From assembly GCF_014647875.1 (NCBI RefSeq), contig NZ_BMQA01000052.1, forward strand, positions 1 through 47,154: 47,154 nucleotides of DNA, written 5' to 3'. The stretch comes from Streptomyces brasiliensis (GTDB taxonomy: Bacteria > Actinomycetota > Actinomycetes > Streptomycetales > Streptomycetaceae). Under the pieces are notes generated by a model. The model saw only the letters and a program-made list of their open reading frames with translations. It had not been told where the DNA came from and ran no database searches. A program made the position numbers and the translations under genes. This document shows positions 8,187 through 19,878 of the stretch, piece after piece. Numbering within the stretch: the stretch's first letter is position 1; each line of letters begins with the position of its first letter.

Positions 8187-8831
8187 GTGAGCAGCAGCGG
8201 CGACGGTACGGCTGGGGGTGCCCCCGGACGCGGTTTCGGGGAGCGCGGTCCGTACCAGCTTCACGGAAGCGCGGCTGATCACGCCCCGCAACGGCCGACG
8301 GCCGTGCCGAGCGGCGGAGGGGCGGCGTCCATGGCGTCCGAGGAGATCGGTTACCGCGGTCCGACGGCCTGTGCGGCCGCCGGCATCACCTATCGACAGT
8401 TGGACTACTGGGCCCGTACGCGGCTCGTGGAGCCGAGTGTACGGCCCGCCTACGGGTCGGGCACGCAGCGGCTGTACAGCTTTCGTGACGTCGTCGTCCT
8501 GAAGATCGTGAAGCGGTTCCTGGACACCGGGGTCTCGCTGCAGAACATCCGCACCGCTGTCCAGCACCTCAGGGAACGCGGTTTCCGCGACCTTGAGCGC
8601 ATGACGCTCATGAGTGACGGCGCCACCGTCTACGAGTGCACCTCTCCCGACGAGGTCCACGCCCTGCTCCAGGGCGGCCAGGGCATCTTCGGGATCGCCG
8701 TGGGCGTGGTGTGGCGGGACGTGGAGAGCGCCCTCTCCCAGCTGCACGGAGAGCGGATCGACACCGGTGAGACACTCGTCGGCCACAACCCGGCGGACGA
8801 GCTGGCGCGGCGGCGCAACCGAGCCGTCTGA
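8187..8831 (+). CDS. MerR-family transcriptional regulator (ResR/Rv1830-like)
   Basis: A 214-aa regulator with a disordered glycine-rich N-terminus of about 50 residues, then a MerR DNA-binding domain beginning at YRGPTACAAAGITYRQLDYW and continuing through a YGSGTQRLYSFRD wing, and an effector or dimer region. It has the position of M. tuberculosis Rv1830, called ResR, a growth and division regulator. The GTG at 8187 is preceded by GGAGGT at 8177-8182; an upstream in-frame ATG at 8109 lies before the predicted transcription start and is rejected. The promoter TTGACG-17-TACCGT lies directly upstream. Confidence 0.85.
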   Translation: MSSSGDGTAGGAPGRGFGERGPYQLHGSAADHAPQRPTAVPSGGGAASMASEEIGYRGPTACAAAGITYRQLDYWARTRLVEPSVRPAYGSGTQRLYSFRDVVVLKIVKRFLDTGVSLQNIRTAVQHLRERGFRDLERMTLMSDGATVYECTSPDEVHALLQGGQGIFGIAVGVVWRDVESALSQLHGERIDTGETLVGHNPADELARRRNRAV

Positions 8832-8860
8832 GGGGACGGTCCCGCAGGACCCATGGTCGT

Positions 8861-8881
8861 GCCCCGGCCCTGTGCCGGGGC
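8861..8881 (+). terminator. Hairpin after the second MerR gene
   Basis: GCCCCGGC and GCCGGGGC (8861-8868 with 8874-8881) form a perfect 8-bp stem with a 5-base loop, 29 bases after the MerR stop. It has the form of a T-less Streptomyces terminator and argues against starting dinB at the ATG at 8853. Confidence 0.6.
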
Positions 8882-8912
8882 ATTGTCAGTGGTGTGGTGC
8901 AGCATCGGAGAT

Positions 8913-10325
8913 GTGAGAAACGCGCCCACGATCCTGCATCTCGACATGGATGCCTTCTTCGCCTCGGTGGAGCAGGCGTCCAAGCCGAGCCTGCGCGGGA
9001 AGGCCGTCGTCGTGGGCGGGCTCGGGCCGCGCGGGGTGGTCGCCACCGCGTCGTACGAGGCACGGGTCTTCGGAGTCCACTCGGCGATGCCCATGGCGCA
9101 GGCGCGCAGGCTGGCTCCGAACGCCGCGTATCTCGTGCCGCGCTTCGGTCTCTACCGGTCGATCAGCGAGCAGGTGATGGCGCTGCTGCGGGAGCTGTCG
9201 CCGCTGGTGGAGCCGCTGAGCCTGGACGAGGCATTCGTGGACCTGGAGGCCGGGGGAACGGCCTGGGACGAGCCGTCGGCGCGGCTGGCCGGGGTGAAGC
9301 TGCGCGCGGACATACGGGCTGCCACGGGGCTCACGGGGTCGGTGGGGCTCGCCGCCTCCAAGATGCTCGCGAAGATCGCCTCCGAGGAGGCCAAGCCCGA
9401 CGGGCTGGTGCTGATCGAGCCGGGCACGGAGCGGGCGCTGCTCGGCCCGATGTCGGTGCGGACCCTGCCGGGGGTGGGACCGGCGACCGGGGACCATCTG
9501 CGGCGCGCCGGGATCACCACAGTCGACGAACTGGCCGAGGCGGGGGAGGACGAGTTGGTACGGCTGGTCGGAAAGGCCCATGGACACGCCCTCTACGCCA
9601 TGGCGCTGGCGCAGGACGAGCGGCCCGTGGTGGCCGAGCGGGAGACCAAGTCGGTGTCGGTCGAGGACACGTACGACGTGGACATCCACGACCGGATCCG
9701 GGTCGGTCTCGAGGTGCAGCGGCTGGCCGACCGGTGCGTGCGGCGGCTGCGCGGGGCCGGGCTGTCGGGCCGGACCATCGTGCTCAAGGTGCGGCGGTAC
9801 GACTTCTCGACCCTGACCCGGTCGGAGACGCTGCGGGGGCCGACGGACGATCCGGCGGTGGTGCGGGAGGCCGCCTCGCGTCTGCTGGACTCTGTGGACA
9901 CCACGGGTGGGGTGCGGCTGCTCGGGGTGGGCGTGTCCGGCCTGGCCGACTACACGCAGGAGGACCTGTTCGCCCAGGCGGCGGGGGTGCGGGCCGACCC
10001 GGCGGCGGAGGAGACGGTGGCGGAGCCCGTGGCCGAGGAGACGCCTGCCGAGCGGCACTGGCCCTCGGGGCACGACGTGCGCCACACGGAGTACGGGCAT
10101 GGCTGGGTGCAGGGCAGCGGGCTGGGCCGGGTCACCGTGCGCTTCGAGACACCCGACTCGGAGCCGGGCCGGGTTCGGACGTTCCGCGTCGACGACCCCG
10201 ACTTGGAACGCGCGGATCCGCTGCCGCTGGTTCCGGCGGGAGAGGCTGGCGGCGAGAGGGCGGCTGACGTGCGCCTTGAGGGTGCCGCGAACGGTGTGGG
10301 CGCCGCGGCGGGTGATGTGGAGTGA
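8913..10325 (+). CDS. dinB: DNA polymerase IV (Y-family translesion polymerase)
   Basis: A 470-aa Y-family polymerase. The catalytic carboxylates are visible in DMDAFF (D11, D13) and SLDEAF (D105, E106), followed by the helix-hairpin-helix TLPGVGPATGDHLRRAG and a little-finger domain. QEDLF at 349-353 is a good sliding-clamp binding motif. About 115 residues follow it, including a basic beta-rich segment (HDVRHTEYGHGWVQGS onwards) that E. coli DinB lacks. It carries out error-prone bypass synthesis on damaged DNA. The GTG at 8913 gives the standard N-terminus; the longer frame starts inside the preceding hairpin. In M. tuberculosis this gene is absent from the syntenic position. Confidence 0.92.
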   Translation: MRNAPTILHLDMDAFFASVEQASKPSLRGKAVVVGGLGPRGVVATASYEARVFGVHSAMPMAQARRLAPNAAYLVPRFGLYRSISEQVMALLRELSPLVEPLSLDEAFVDLEAGGTAWDEPSARLAGVKLRADIRAATGLTGSVGLAASKMLAKIASEEAKPDGLVLIEPGTERALLGPMSVRTLPGVGPATGDHLRRAGITTVDELAEAGEDELVRLVGKAHGHALYAMALAQDERPVVAERETKSVSVEDTYDVDIHDRIRVGLEVQRLADRCVRRLRGAGLSGRTIVLKVRRYDFSTLTRSETLRGPTDDPAVVREAASRLLDSVDTTGGVRLLGVGVSGLADYTQEDLFAQAAGVRADPAAEETVAEPVAEETPAERHWPSGHDVRHTEYGHGWVQGSGLGRVTVRFETPDSEPGRVRTFRVDDPDLERADPLPLVPAGEAGGERAADVRLEGAANGVGAAAGDVE

Positions 10326-10777
10326 GACGGAAGGCACCGGTGGCCAGACGCGGGCGTGCGACGGGGGAGTCCGGGCGGCGCCCGTAGGGGGTCTGGACCG
10401 AGACCGGTTGACTGGGTCCGTGAACGGTGCGCGGCGCGAGTCGCGAGTGGGATCCGGGGGTGTGCGGGGCGGGTGGGCCGTTGGGGGATTCGGGGGTGCA
10501 TGGACACGACGAGCCGTGGGCGGGACCCGAGGGGTATGCGGGGCGGTGCAAGGTGTGAGCGGGTTCAAGGAGCGCGCGAAGCCGGCAGCCCGCTGGGGGC
10601 CCGAAGCGATGCAGGGTGTGGGAGTCGCGCGGGTGTGCGCGGTGTCGGATTCGTGAGCGGATCAGCTGGATGGTGTGTTTCTGACGAGTTCTGGGCCTTG
10701 GCCGTAGCGCTGAGGGAAGTCGGAGAGCGTCCGTGGGCGAGGGCAGCGCTACCGGCCGGGCGGGGGGTCCATCGGGG
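10326..10777. other. 452-bp intergenic region with G-rich tract
   Basis: No convincing gene is visible between dinB and the convergent PRC-barrel gene. The plus strand is strikingly G-rich: six runs of three to five G (10456-10460, 10466-10469, 10471-10473, 10475-10477, 10483-10487, 10492-10496) separated by 1-7 bases satisfy the usual G-quadruplex pattern. Open frames here have no ribosome site and atypical codon use. Confidence 0.6.
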
Positions 10778-11149
10778 TCAGGTTTCGTCCGTGCCCGCCA
10801 GCTTGCCGAAGTCGTGGTCGGGAACCTTGGGGGCCGGGGCCACGTCCAGGCCGTAGTGGTGGTAGAGCTGGAGTTCCTGTTCCGGTGAGAGGTGGCGGCC
10901 CACGCCGAAATCGGGAGCGTCCTTGATGAGGGCGCGTTCGAAGGGGATGCGCAAGGTGCCCTCGATCAGCTCGCTCGGCTCGAGGGGGACGAAGGCGTCG
11001 CGCGAGAAGAGACCGGTGCGTATGGCCGCCCACTCCGGCACGCCCGTCGCATCGTCGAGGTACACCTCGTCGATCGTGCCGATCTTGGTGCCATTGCGGT
11101 CGAACGCCTTGCGGCCGATCAGGTTGCGCGGATCGATGTCGGTCTGCAC
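10778..11149 (-). CDS. PRC-barrel domain protein
   Basis: A 123-aa protein. Residues about 8-75 form a PRC-barrel, with IGRKAFDRNGTKIGTIDEVY and the following EWAAIRTGLF strand; the C-terminus is charged. PRC-barrels are small beta-barrels that bind RNA or protein in ribosome maturation and photosynthetic reaction centres. The role here is unknown. The GTG at 11149 is preceded by GAGGAGG (11154-11160 on the minus strand). It is divergent from the glycine riboswitch and gcvP, so the intergenic DNA must hold promoters for both. Confidence 0.85.
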   Translation of the reverse strand: MQTDIDPRNLIGRKAFDRNGTKIGTIDEVYLDDATGVPEWAAIRTGLFSRDAFVPLEPSELIEGTLRIPFERALIKDAPDFGVGRHLSPEQELQLYHHYGLDVAPAPKVPDHDFGKLAGTDET

Positions 11150-11270
11150 GGGCCCTCCTCTTGGTCGCAAATCATCCGTAAGCACTACAAAAGAGCACAT
11201 TCGCGAACGCGGCCACTCGAAGCCCCGGCGTTCGGCCTCGCTGGTACTCTGGCAAGCGGCTGCTGACCCC

Positions 11271-11472
11271 GTGCGGGAGAGTCCTCCGGAGATCACCGGA
11301 GGCGCCGAAGGAGCAAATCCTCCCCGGAATCTCTCAGGCCCACGTACCGCACGGACGAGGTCACTCTGGAAAGCAGAGCGGGTGTCGACGGCTTCCGCTC
11401 TCACCGACGGTGAAAGCCGGAGCCTTCGGGCATCCGGTGAAGCTCTCAGGTTGAGATGACAGAGGGGGAGGC
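11271..11472 (+). promoter_or_regulatory. Tandem glycine riboswitch upstream of gcvP
   Basis: Two successive glycine aptamers are recognisable. The first contains gtgcgggagag, gccgaaggagcaa, then aatctctcaggc, and the closing pairs GTGCGG (11271-11276) and CCGCAC (11347-11352). The second contains cgacggtgaaagcc, then catccggtgaagctctcagg and the end gacagaggggg. The arrangement aptamer-linker-aptamer before a glycine cleavage gene is standard; glycine binding is expected to raise gcvP expression. A TACTCT at 11245-11250 could be the -10 box, but no clear -35 is seen. Confidence 0.93.
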
Positions 11473-11476
11473 CGTC

Positions 11477-11500
11477 GGGGTACCCGCGCCGGGGTGCCCC
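11477..11500 (+). promoter_or_regulatory. Expression-platform hairpin of the glycine riboswitch
   Basis: A 9-bp stem (11477-11485 with 11492-11500, one G-T pair, 6-base loop) lies between the second aptamer and the AGGAGG ribosome site at 11520-11525. It lacks a T-tract, so control may act by accessibility or Rho rather than by intrinsic termination. Confidence 0.55.
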
Positions 11501-11533
11501 TCGAAGGTCGCGTCAGACCAGGAGGCCGCCGCC

Positions 11534-14419
<2,886 letters not shown>

Positions 14420-14432
14420 TCCAAGCACTCAG

Positions 14433-14469
14433 CGAGGGCTCCCACCCGGTCGCCGGGCGGGAGCCCTCG
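14433..14469. terminator. Bidirectional terminator between gcvP and mop
   Basis: A long stem (about 14433-14449 with 14452-14469, one A-C mismatch) with a tiny loop sits between two convergent stop codons. It would work for transcripts from both strands. Confidence 0.8.
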
Positions 14470-14475
14470 TGTGCG

Positions 14476-14901
14476 TCAGGCCTTGGCGACGGAGACCTCG
14501 GTCGACTTGATCAGGGCGACGGCCGTCGAGCCGGTCGTCAGGGCGAGGTCGTCGACGGCGTCCTTGGTCACGGCGGCGGTCAGCGCGCCGCCGTCGACGG
14601 CCAGTTTCACCGCGGCCATCGCCCCACCGGTCGCGATGTCGGTGACGGTGCCCGGAATCTGGTTGCGGATCGACAGGCCCTCCACCGGGCCGGTGGCTAG
14701 CGCGACCTCGGTCGACTTCACCAGGGCCCGCACGGCGGCGCCGGGGGCGAGACCGAGGTCGGTCACGGCTTCCTGGGTGATCGCCGCGGTCAGGAGTTGC
14801 CCGCCGGTGAGCCGGATCCCGACGGTGGCCATCACCTCACCCGGGGTGACGGTGGTGACGGTGCCGGGGAGTTGATTGCGGATGCTCAGGGTCATGAGCA
14901 T
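14476..14901 (-). CDS. mop: Molybdate-binding protein with tandem TOBE (Mop) domains
   Basis: A 141-aa protein made of two similar TOBE/Mop units, each starting SIRNQ(L/I)PGTVT and ending with an ALVKSTEVA or ALIKSTEVS strand. This matches molbindin/ModG-type cytoplasmic proteins that store or buffer molybdate. It is the last gene of the modA-modB-modC-mop run, 22 bases after modC. The ATG at 14901 is preferred because of a GAGG upstream; ATG 14895 is also possible. No DNA-binding domain is present. Confidence 0.88.
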   Translation of the reverse strand: MLMTLSIRNQLPGTVTTVTPGEVMATVGIRLTGGQLLTAAITQEAVTDLGLAPGAAVRALVKSTEVALATGPVEGLSIRNQIPGTVTDIATGGAMAAVKLAVDGGALTAAVTKDAVDDLALTTGSTAVALIKSTEVSVAKA

Positions 14902-14923
14902 CAACGGTAGGCCTCTGCGAGTC

Positions 14924-16021
14924 TTATGCCGGGTATGCGTGGGTCTGCGTCGCCTTGACCGTTGCCCAGACCGCTGCGCCCGGATGCAGGTCGAGTTCGG
15001 CGGCGGCGACCGTGGTCAGGTCGGCGGCGAGGGGGAGTTCGCCGGTGAGGTCCGCACGGATCTGGTCGCCGTGGGTCTCCATCCCCGCCACCTCGCAGCG
15101 CCAGAGGTTGCGGGCACTCGACCCGGTGGGCCGGTCCCGGTAGAGGGTGACGGCACCCGGCGGGAACGCCACGAACGCCGGGCCGGAGAGTTCTTCGGTC
15201 GTGGTGATGGCGGGGCCGGCGTCCAGCGCGACCGTGTGGCCCTCGGCGCGGCCCCGGTACAGGTTCAGGCCCACCAGTTGCGCGATGTAGTCCGTGCGCG
15301 GATGCCGGGCGATCTCGGACGGGCCGCCCTCCTGGACGACCCGGCCGTCCTCGACCACGACCAGCCGGTCGGCGAGCACCATGGCGTCCAGCGGATCGTG
15401 CGTCACCAGCACGGCCACCGCCTCGAACTCGGCCAGATGACGCCGTAGTTGGGCCCGCACGTCGAGGCGGGTGCGGGCGTCGAGGGCGGCCAGGGGCTCG
15501 TCCAGGAGCAGCAGCCGGGGGCTCGTGGCCAGGGCGCGGGCCAGGGCGACGCGCTGGGCCTGACCGCCGGAGAGGCGGCGGGGCTTGGCGCCCGCGTGCT
15601 CGGCGAGACCCATCCGCGCCAGCCACGCCGCTGCCAGGGCGCGGGCCTCCGCCTTGCTCGCGCCGTGGCAGCGCGGCCCGAAGGCCACGTTGTCCAGTGC
15701 GGACAGATGCGGAAAGAGCAGATAGTCCTGGAAGACGACGCCGACGGGCCGGGATTCAGGCGGAGTGCGATCCAACGAGGCGCCGTCCAGCCGTAGATGA
15801 CCTCCGGTGAGCGGGACGAGCCCGGCGAGCGCGCGCAACGCCGTGGTTTTTCCTGCGCCGTTGGGACCCAGCAACGCCACGACGTCACCGGGCGCCGCGC
15901 GCAGCGCGATGTCGAGCCGGAACACCCCGCGGTCGACGACGAGCCGGGCGTCCAGCCCGTCACCCCGCGCGCGGTCGCCTGCGGCGGCGAGGCCGGCGGT
16001 GGTGTCGTCGGTGTGGGTCAT
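14924..16021 (-). CDS. modC: Molybdate ABC transporter ATP-binding protein
   Basis: A 365-aa ABC ATPase. Walker A GPNGAGKTT lies at 52-60, the signature LSGGQAQRVALARAL is intact, Walker B is LLLLDEPLAALD, and a C-terminal TOBE domain (about residues 290-365) is expected to bind molybdate. It powers molybdate import with ModB and ModA. The ATG at 16021 (MTHTDD) is chosen; the ribosome site is weak and a GTG at 16030 is possible. The frame remains open 127 codons upstream, but that stretch is low-complexity R/P-rich and looks non-coding. An unusual 406-bp gap separates it from modB. Confidence 0.92.
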   Translation of the reverse strand: MTHTDDTTAGLAAAGDRARGDGLDARLVVDRGVFRLDIALRAAPGDVVALLGPNGAGKTTALRALAGLVPLTGGHLRLDGASLDRTPPESRPVGVVFQDYLLFPHLSALDNVAFGPRCHGASKAEARALAAAWLARMGLAEHAGAKPRRLSGGQAQRVALARALATSPRLLLLDEPLAALDARTRLDVRAQLRRHLAEFEAVAVLVTHDPLDAMVLADRLVVVEDGRVVQEGGPSEIARHPRTDYIAQLVGLNLYRGRAEGHTVALDAGPAITTTEELSGPAFVAFPPGAVTLYRDRPTGSSARNLWRCEVAGMETHGDQIRADLTGELPLAADLTTVAAAELDLHPGAAVWATVKATQTHAYPA

Positions 16022-16427
16022 GGGGCGCACATCCAGGAGGTGGGCGGGGGAGTGTGGGGTGAGGTGGAGAGTGCCGGGGCCCCGGGGGCGGACGCGGTCG
16101 CACCGGCGATCGTACGGCGGTGGGTGGCGCGGCGGGTCTGTTGCCGGGCGGGGTGGGACGAGGCGGCGCGTGGGGAGAGGTGGGGGCGTCGTACGGTCGC
16201 GGCGGCTCGTGCGGTTCCGGTTGCGGCGTTGTGAGCGGCCGTCGGGCGCGGTATCCGGGCGTCGGCGACCCTGCGCCGGCACACCGCAGGCCGAGTGACC
16301 GGCCCACTCCCGCGTGTACGGCGGCCAGTCGCGCGCCTCGTCTCGCGTGCCCGTCGTGTCGTACCGACTGATGTCATGACCGGCGCGGGCTGCTCCGCGC
16401 ATGTCCGTCGCCGCGTGCCGACCGCCG
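16022..16427. other. 406-bp spacer inside the mod operon
   Basis: modB and modC are normally adjacent, but here 406 bp separate them. The minus-strand frame is open through the gap yet encodes only arginine/proline-rich low-complexity sequence with no ribosome site. I see no RNA motif, repeat or promoter I can defend. Confidence 0.55.
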
Positions 16428-17276
16428 TCACGACGCCGTCATCCATCGATCCCGCAGACCCGCCAGGACCGCGATGGAGACGGCCAGCAGGACCAGGCTG
16501 AGGGAGATCGCCGCTTCGGGGTCGTTCTGCAGGGCCAGGTACACCGCGAGGGGCATGGTCTGGGTGCGGCCGGGGAAGTTGCCGGCGAAGGTGATCGTCG
16601 CGCCGAACTCGCCCAGTGCGCGGGCCCAGGCCAGTACCGCGCCCGCCGCGATGCCGGGGGCGATGAGTGGGAGCGTGACCCGGCGGAACGCGGTGAAGCG
16701 GGAGGCGCCCAGGGTGGTGGCCGCCTCCTCGAAGCGGGGGTCGGCCGCGCGCAGGGTGCCCTCGACGCTGATGACGAGGAACGGCATCGCCACGAACGCC
16801 TCGGCGATCACGACGCCCGCCGTGGTGAAGGGCAGCGTGATCCCGAACCAGGAGTCCAGCAGCTTGCCGACCACGCCGTTGCGGCCGAGGGCCAGCAGGA
16901 GCGCCACACCGCCCACCACCGGCGGCAGGACCAGCGGCAGGGTCACCAGGGCGCGCACGAGACCGCGCCCCGGGAACTCCGTGCGCGCCAGCAACCAGGC
17001 CAGGGGGACGCCCAGGACCAGGCTGACGGCGGTCGCGGCGGTCGCGGTGACGAGGGACAGCTGGAGGGCCTGCCACACCTCGGTGCTGGTCAGCTGATCG
17101 GGCAGGCTGCTCCAGGGGGCCCTCAGGAGCAGGGCGATCAGTGGGAGGAGCAGGAAGGCCAGCGCCAGAACACCGGGGAGCAGGAGGGGGAGCGGTACCG
17201 TCCTCCGGCCGCGCCGGCGCCGCGGGCCGCCCGTGAGGGTGTCGGCCGCGGCACCGGACTTGTCGAGCGTCGTCAC
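16428..17276 (-). CDS. modB: Molybdate ABC transporter permease
   Basis: A 282-aa permease with several membrane helices and the EAA loop EEAATTLGASRFTAFRRVTLP-type sequence (near residue 195) that docks onto the ATPase ModC. The first 30 residues are cytoplasmic and basic. The GTG at 17276 overlaps the TGA of modA as GTGA, giving translational coupling. It moves molybdate across the membrane with ModA delivering it. Confidence 0.92.
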   Translation of the reverse strand: MTTLDKSGAAADTLTGGPRRRRGRRTVPLPLLLPGVLALAFLLLPLIALLLRAPWSSLPDQLTSTEVWQALQLSLVTATAATAVSLVLGVPLAWLLARTEFPGRGLVRALVTLPLVLPPVVGGVALLLALGRNGVVGKLLDSWFGITLPFTTAGVVIAEAFVAMPFLVISVEGTLRAADPRFEEAATTLGASRFTAFRRVTLPLIAPGIAAGAVLAWARALGEFGATITFAGNFPGRTQTMPLAVYLALQNDPEAAISLSLVLLAVSIAVLAGLRDRWMTAS

Positions 17277-18106
17277 GGCTTGAGGAACCCGGCCTCGCTC
17301 AGGGCCTGCTGCCCTTCGGCGGACTGGACCAGCGCGATGAACTCCTTGGCCGCCGCCGCGTTCGGAGCGTCCTTCAGCAGGGCGATCGGGTAGTCATTGA
17401 TGGCCTTGGCCGACTCGGGGAACTCCACGCCCTCCACCTTGCCACCCGCCGCCTTCACATCGGTCTTGTAGACGACCGCGGCGTCGGCCTCCTTCAGGAC
17501 CACCTTGTTGAGGGCGGACTTGACGTCCTGCTCGTACGACACCGGGGTGAGCTTCAGTCCGCTCGCCTCCAGGGCCTTCTGCGCGGCGGCGCCGCACGGC
17601 ACGGTCTTGTCGCACAGGATGACCTTCAGACCGGACTTGGTGAGGTCCTTCAGAGAGGCGACCTTGTCCGGGTTGCCGGGCAGGGTGGCGATCTCGAGCT
17701 GGTTGCGGACGAAGGTGGCGGGCGTGCCGGACGCGTCGCCCTTGTCCGTGACGATCGCCATCGTCTTGGGGCTCGCGGCGGCGAAGACGTCGGCCGGGGC
17801 GCCGCCGGTGATGCTCGCGGCAAGGGTGTCGCTGCCGCCGAAGTTGAAGGTGACCTTGGTGCCCGGGTGCTCCTTCTCGAACTCCTTGCCCAGCGCCGTG
17901 AAGCTCTCCTTGAGCGACGCGGCGGCGAAGACGGTGACGGTTCCGGACAGCTTCGGTGACGCGGAGGACGAGGCGTCGGACGTGCCCGAGGACCCCGACG
18001 AGGACGAATCGTCGGAGGAGGAGCAGGCGCTCAGGGCCAGCAGGGCGGCGACTCCGGCACCGGCCACCTGCAGCGTTCGTCGGGTCCGGCGCGCGGAACG
18101 GGTCAT
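17273..18106 (-). CDS. modA: Molybdate-binding lipoprotein of the ABC transporter
   Basis: A 277-aa lipoprotein: basic N-terminus, hydrophobic helix, lipobox LSAC, then a serine-rich linker and a periplasmic-binding fold beginning GTVTVFAAASLKE, typical of ModA. The ATG at 18106 (MTRSARR) is used, since the upstream open frame has no signal-peptide logic. It captures molybdate outside the cell for ModBC. It is divergent from the molybdopterin-domain gene at 18241; the 134-bp spacer must hold its promoter. Confidence 0.93.
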   Translation of the reverse strand: MTRSARRTRRTLQVAGAGVAALLALSACSSSDDSSSSGSSGTSDASSSASPKLSGTVTVFAAASLKESFTALGKEFEKEHPGTKVTFNFGGSDTLAASITGGAPADVFAAASPKTMAIVTDKGDASGTPATFVRNQLEIATLPGNPDKVASLKDLTKSGLKVILCDKTVPCGAAAQKALEASGLKLTPVSYEQDVKSALNKVVLKEADAAVVYKTDVKAAGGKVEGVEFPESAKAINDYPIALLKDAPNAAAAKEFIALVQSAEGQQALSEAGFLKP

Positions 18107-18240
18107 CACGGATCTACTCCTCTGAGTCTTCGGGAAACACTGTCGCGCCCTTCCACGGCCGGGCTGGGACCGTGTGGTGATGATGATACTGCCGCATCTG
18201 CTAGGTAGAAGTCTTCTTTCACATCGCATGAGCTGGGTCA

Positions 18241-18783
18241 ATGGCCGACTTGGGTATGCATGTGCGTTTGTACGGTGCCCTCCTCCGGGTACCGTCATCC
18301 GGGAGGTGGTGGCACGTGACGCTCGCGGAAGTCGCTCTGACCGGCGACCTGGCCCGACCGGCCCGTCTGACCGTGCCGGATCTGCTCGGCTGGCCCCAGC
18401 ACCAGGTGAAGGTCGCCTTCGAGTGCGCCACCAGTGGAATCCAGCACCACACGTTCGCCGGTCCGCGCCTGTACGACGTCCTGGCCGAGGCGGGACCCCG
18501 CTTCGACCCGGCCCGGCGCAAGGACCGGCTGCGCTTCCTCATCGCCCTCGCGGGGACGGACGGGCACCATGTCCTGCTGTCCTGGGCCGAGATCGACCCG
18601 GACTTCGCCCATGCCCCTGTCCTGCTCGCCGTCAGCATCGACGACACCGCGCTCGACCGGGCCGGACCCCAGCTCGTGCTCCCGCAGGACCGCTGCGGGG
18701 CCCGGCACATCAGCGGCATCAACGCGATCCGGGTGGACGGCGCCTACCGTTACCGGCAGCCGGAGGCGGCGGCGACCGCGTGA
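18241..18783 (+). CDS. Small molybdopterin-binding-domain protein (sulfite oxidase-like fold)
   Basis: A 180-aa protein with the oxidoreductase molybdopterin-binding fold: VTLAEVALTGDLARP, then a Cys-containing loop FECATSG with C62 at the position of the molybdenum ligand, then TFAGPRLYDVLAEAG and a C-terminal RCGARHISGINAIRV segment. There is no signal peptide, haem or dimerisation domain, so it is a minimal cytoplasmic domain. Divergent placement from modA fits a molybdoenzyme. Substrate unknown. ATG 18241 or ATG 18256 could be the start. Confidence 0.78.
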   Translation: MADLGMHVRLYGALLRVPSSGRWWHVTLAEVALTGDLARPARLTVPDLLGWPQHQVKVAFECATSGIQHHTFAGPRLYDVLAEAGPRFDPARRKDRLRFLIALAGTDGHHVLLSWAEIDPDFAHAPVLLAVSIDDTALDRAGPQLVLPQDRCGARHISGINAIRVDGAYRYRQPEAAATA

Positions 18784-18844
18784 GGCGTGCGGCGGTCCTC
18801 GGTGCGGGCCGGTCGAACCGTCCTGTGGTCCGCGGAGGCCATGC

Positions 18845-19773
18845 ATGCTGTTGCGTCAGCTGGAGTACCTCGTCGCCCTCGCCCGGGAGCGCCACTTCGC
18901 GCGGGCGGCGGCCGTCTGCTACGTCTCGCAGCCCTCGCTGTCGGCCGCGATACGCCGCCTCGAACACGAGCTGGACGTGCCGATCGTGCGGCGCGGCAGA
19001 CGGTACGAGGGGCTGACGCCGGAGGGCGAGATGGTGCTGGCGTGGGCACACCGGATCCTCGCCGAGCGGGACGGGCTGCGCCAGGAGCTGTCGGCACTGC
19101 GCGGCGGGCTCAGCGGCACGCTGCGACTGGGGGTCGTGCCCACCGCGCTGCCCGCCGCCTCGCTGCTCACCACCCCGTTCTGCGACCGGCATCCACGCGC
19201 CCGGGTCGCCCTCGAGTCGCTGTCGTCGGCCGACATCACCCACGGGCTCACCGAGTTCGAGCTCGGCGCGGCGATGACGTACCTGGACGACGACGCGCTG
19301 CGGCACGTGCGGCCCTTTCCGCTGTACGAGGAGCGGTACGTCCTGCTCACCCCCGTCGACGGTCCGCTCGCCGGCGCGTCCATGGCGAGGCTCAGGCCGC
19401 CGCCCTGCCGCTGTGCCTGCTGAGCCCGCGGATGCGCAACCGCCGCATCGTCGACGAGTGCTTCGCGGCCGACGGCGCCACGGCCGAGGCGGCGATCGAG
19501 TCGGACAGCGTGGCCGGGCTGTACGCGCATCTGTCCGGCGGGCGTTGGTCCAGCGTGATCTCGCACGCGTGGCTGCACATGTTCGGAGTACCGGAGGGGA
19601 TGCGGGTGGTGCCGTTGACGGGACCGGCGCACGGGCCGCGGATCGGGCTGGTCGTGGCCCGCAGCGAACCCCGGCCGGTGCTCGCCGAGGCGCTGGTGAC
19701 GGTGGCGCGGGAGGCCGGGGTGCGGGACGCGCTGGACGACCTGCTGCGCACCTACCTGGACGGCCACGGCTGA
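18845..19773 (+). pseudogene. LysR-family regulator, frameshifted
   Basis: A LysR regulator read in two frames. From ATG 18845 the winged-helix domain (RQLEYLVALARERHFARAA) and the first effector subdomain run in one frame to about 19388, where the frame ends at a stop at 19421-19423. The rest (AAALPLCLLSPRMRNRRIV onwards) continues in another frame to the stop at 19771-19773. A single missing base near 19385-19390 explains it; restoring it gives 309 aa, the usual length. Either the gene is inactivated or the read has an error. Its natural target would be the formate dehydrogenase gene 105 bases downstream. Confidence 0.8.
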
Positions 19774-19878
19774 TAGCCGCGGGCTATCCCGGCATAACCA
19801 GATTCGCTTTGACCTGGGCGTTCGCCCGCGAGGATCGTGAAACGCACCTTCCCACAAGGCAGTTGAGGAGCCGCGACC

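Noticed and set aside
10356..10856. Possible small gene between dinB and the PRC-barrel gene
   Set aside because: No ribosome site, biased composition, and overlap with the convergent PRC gene.
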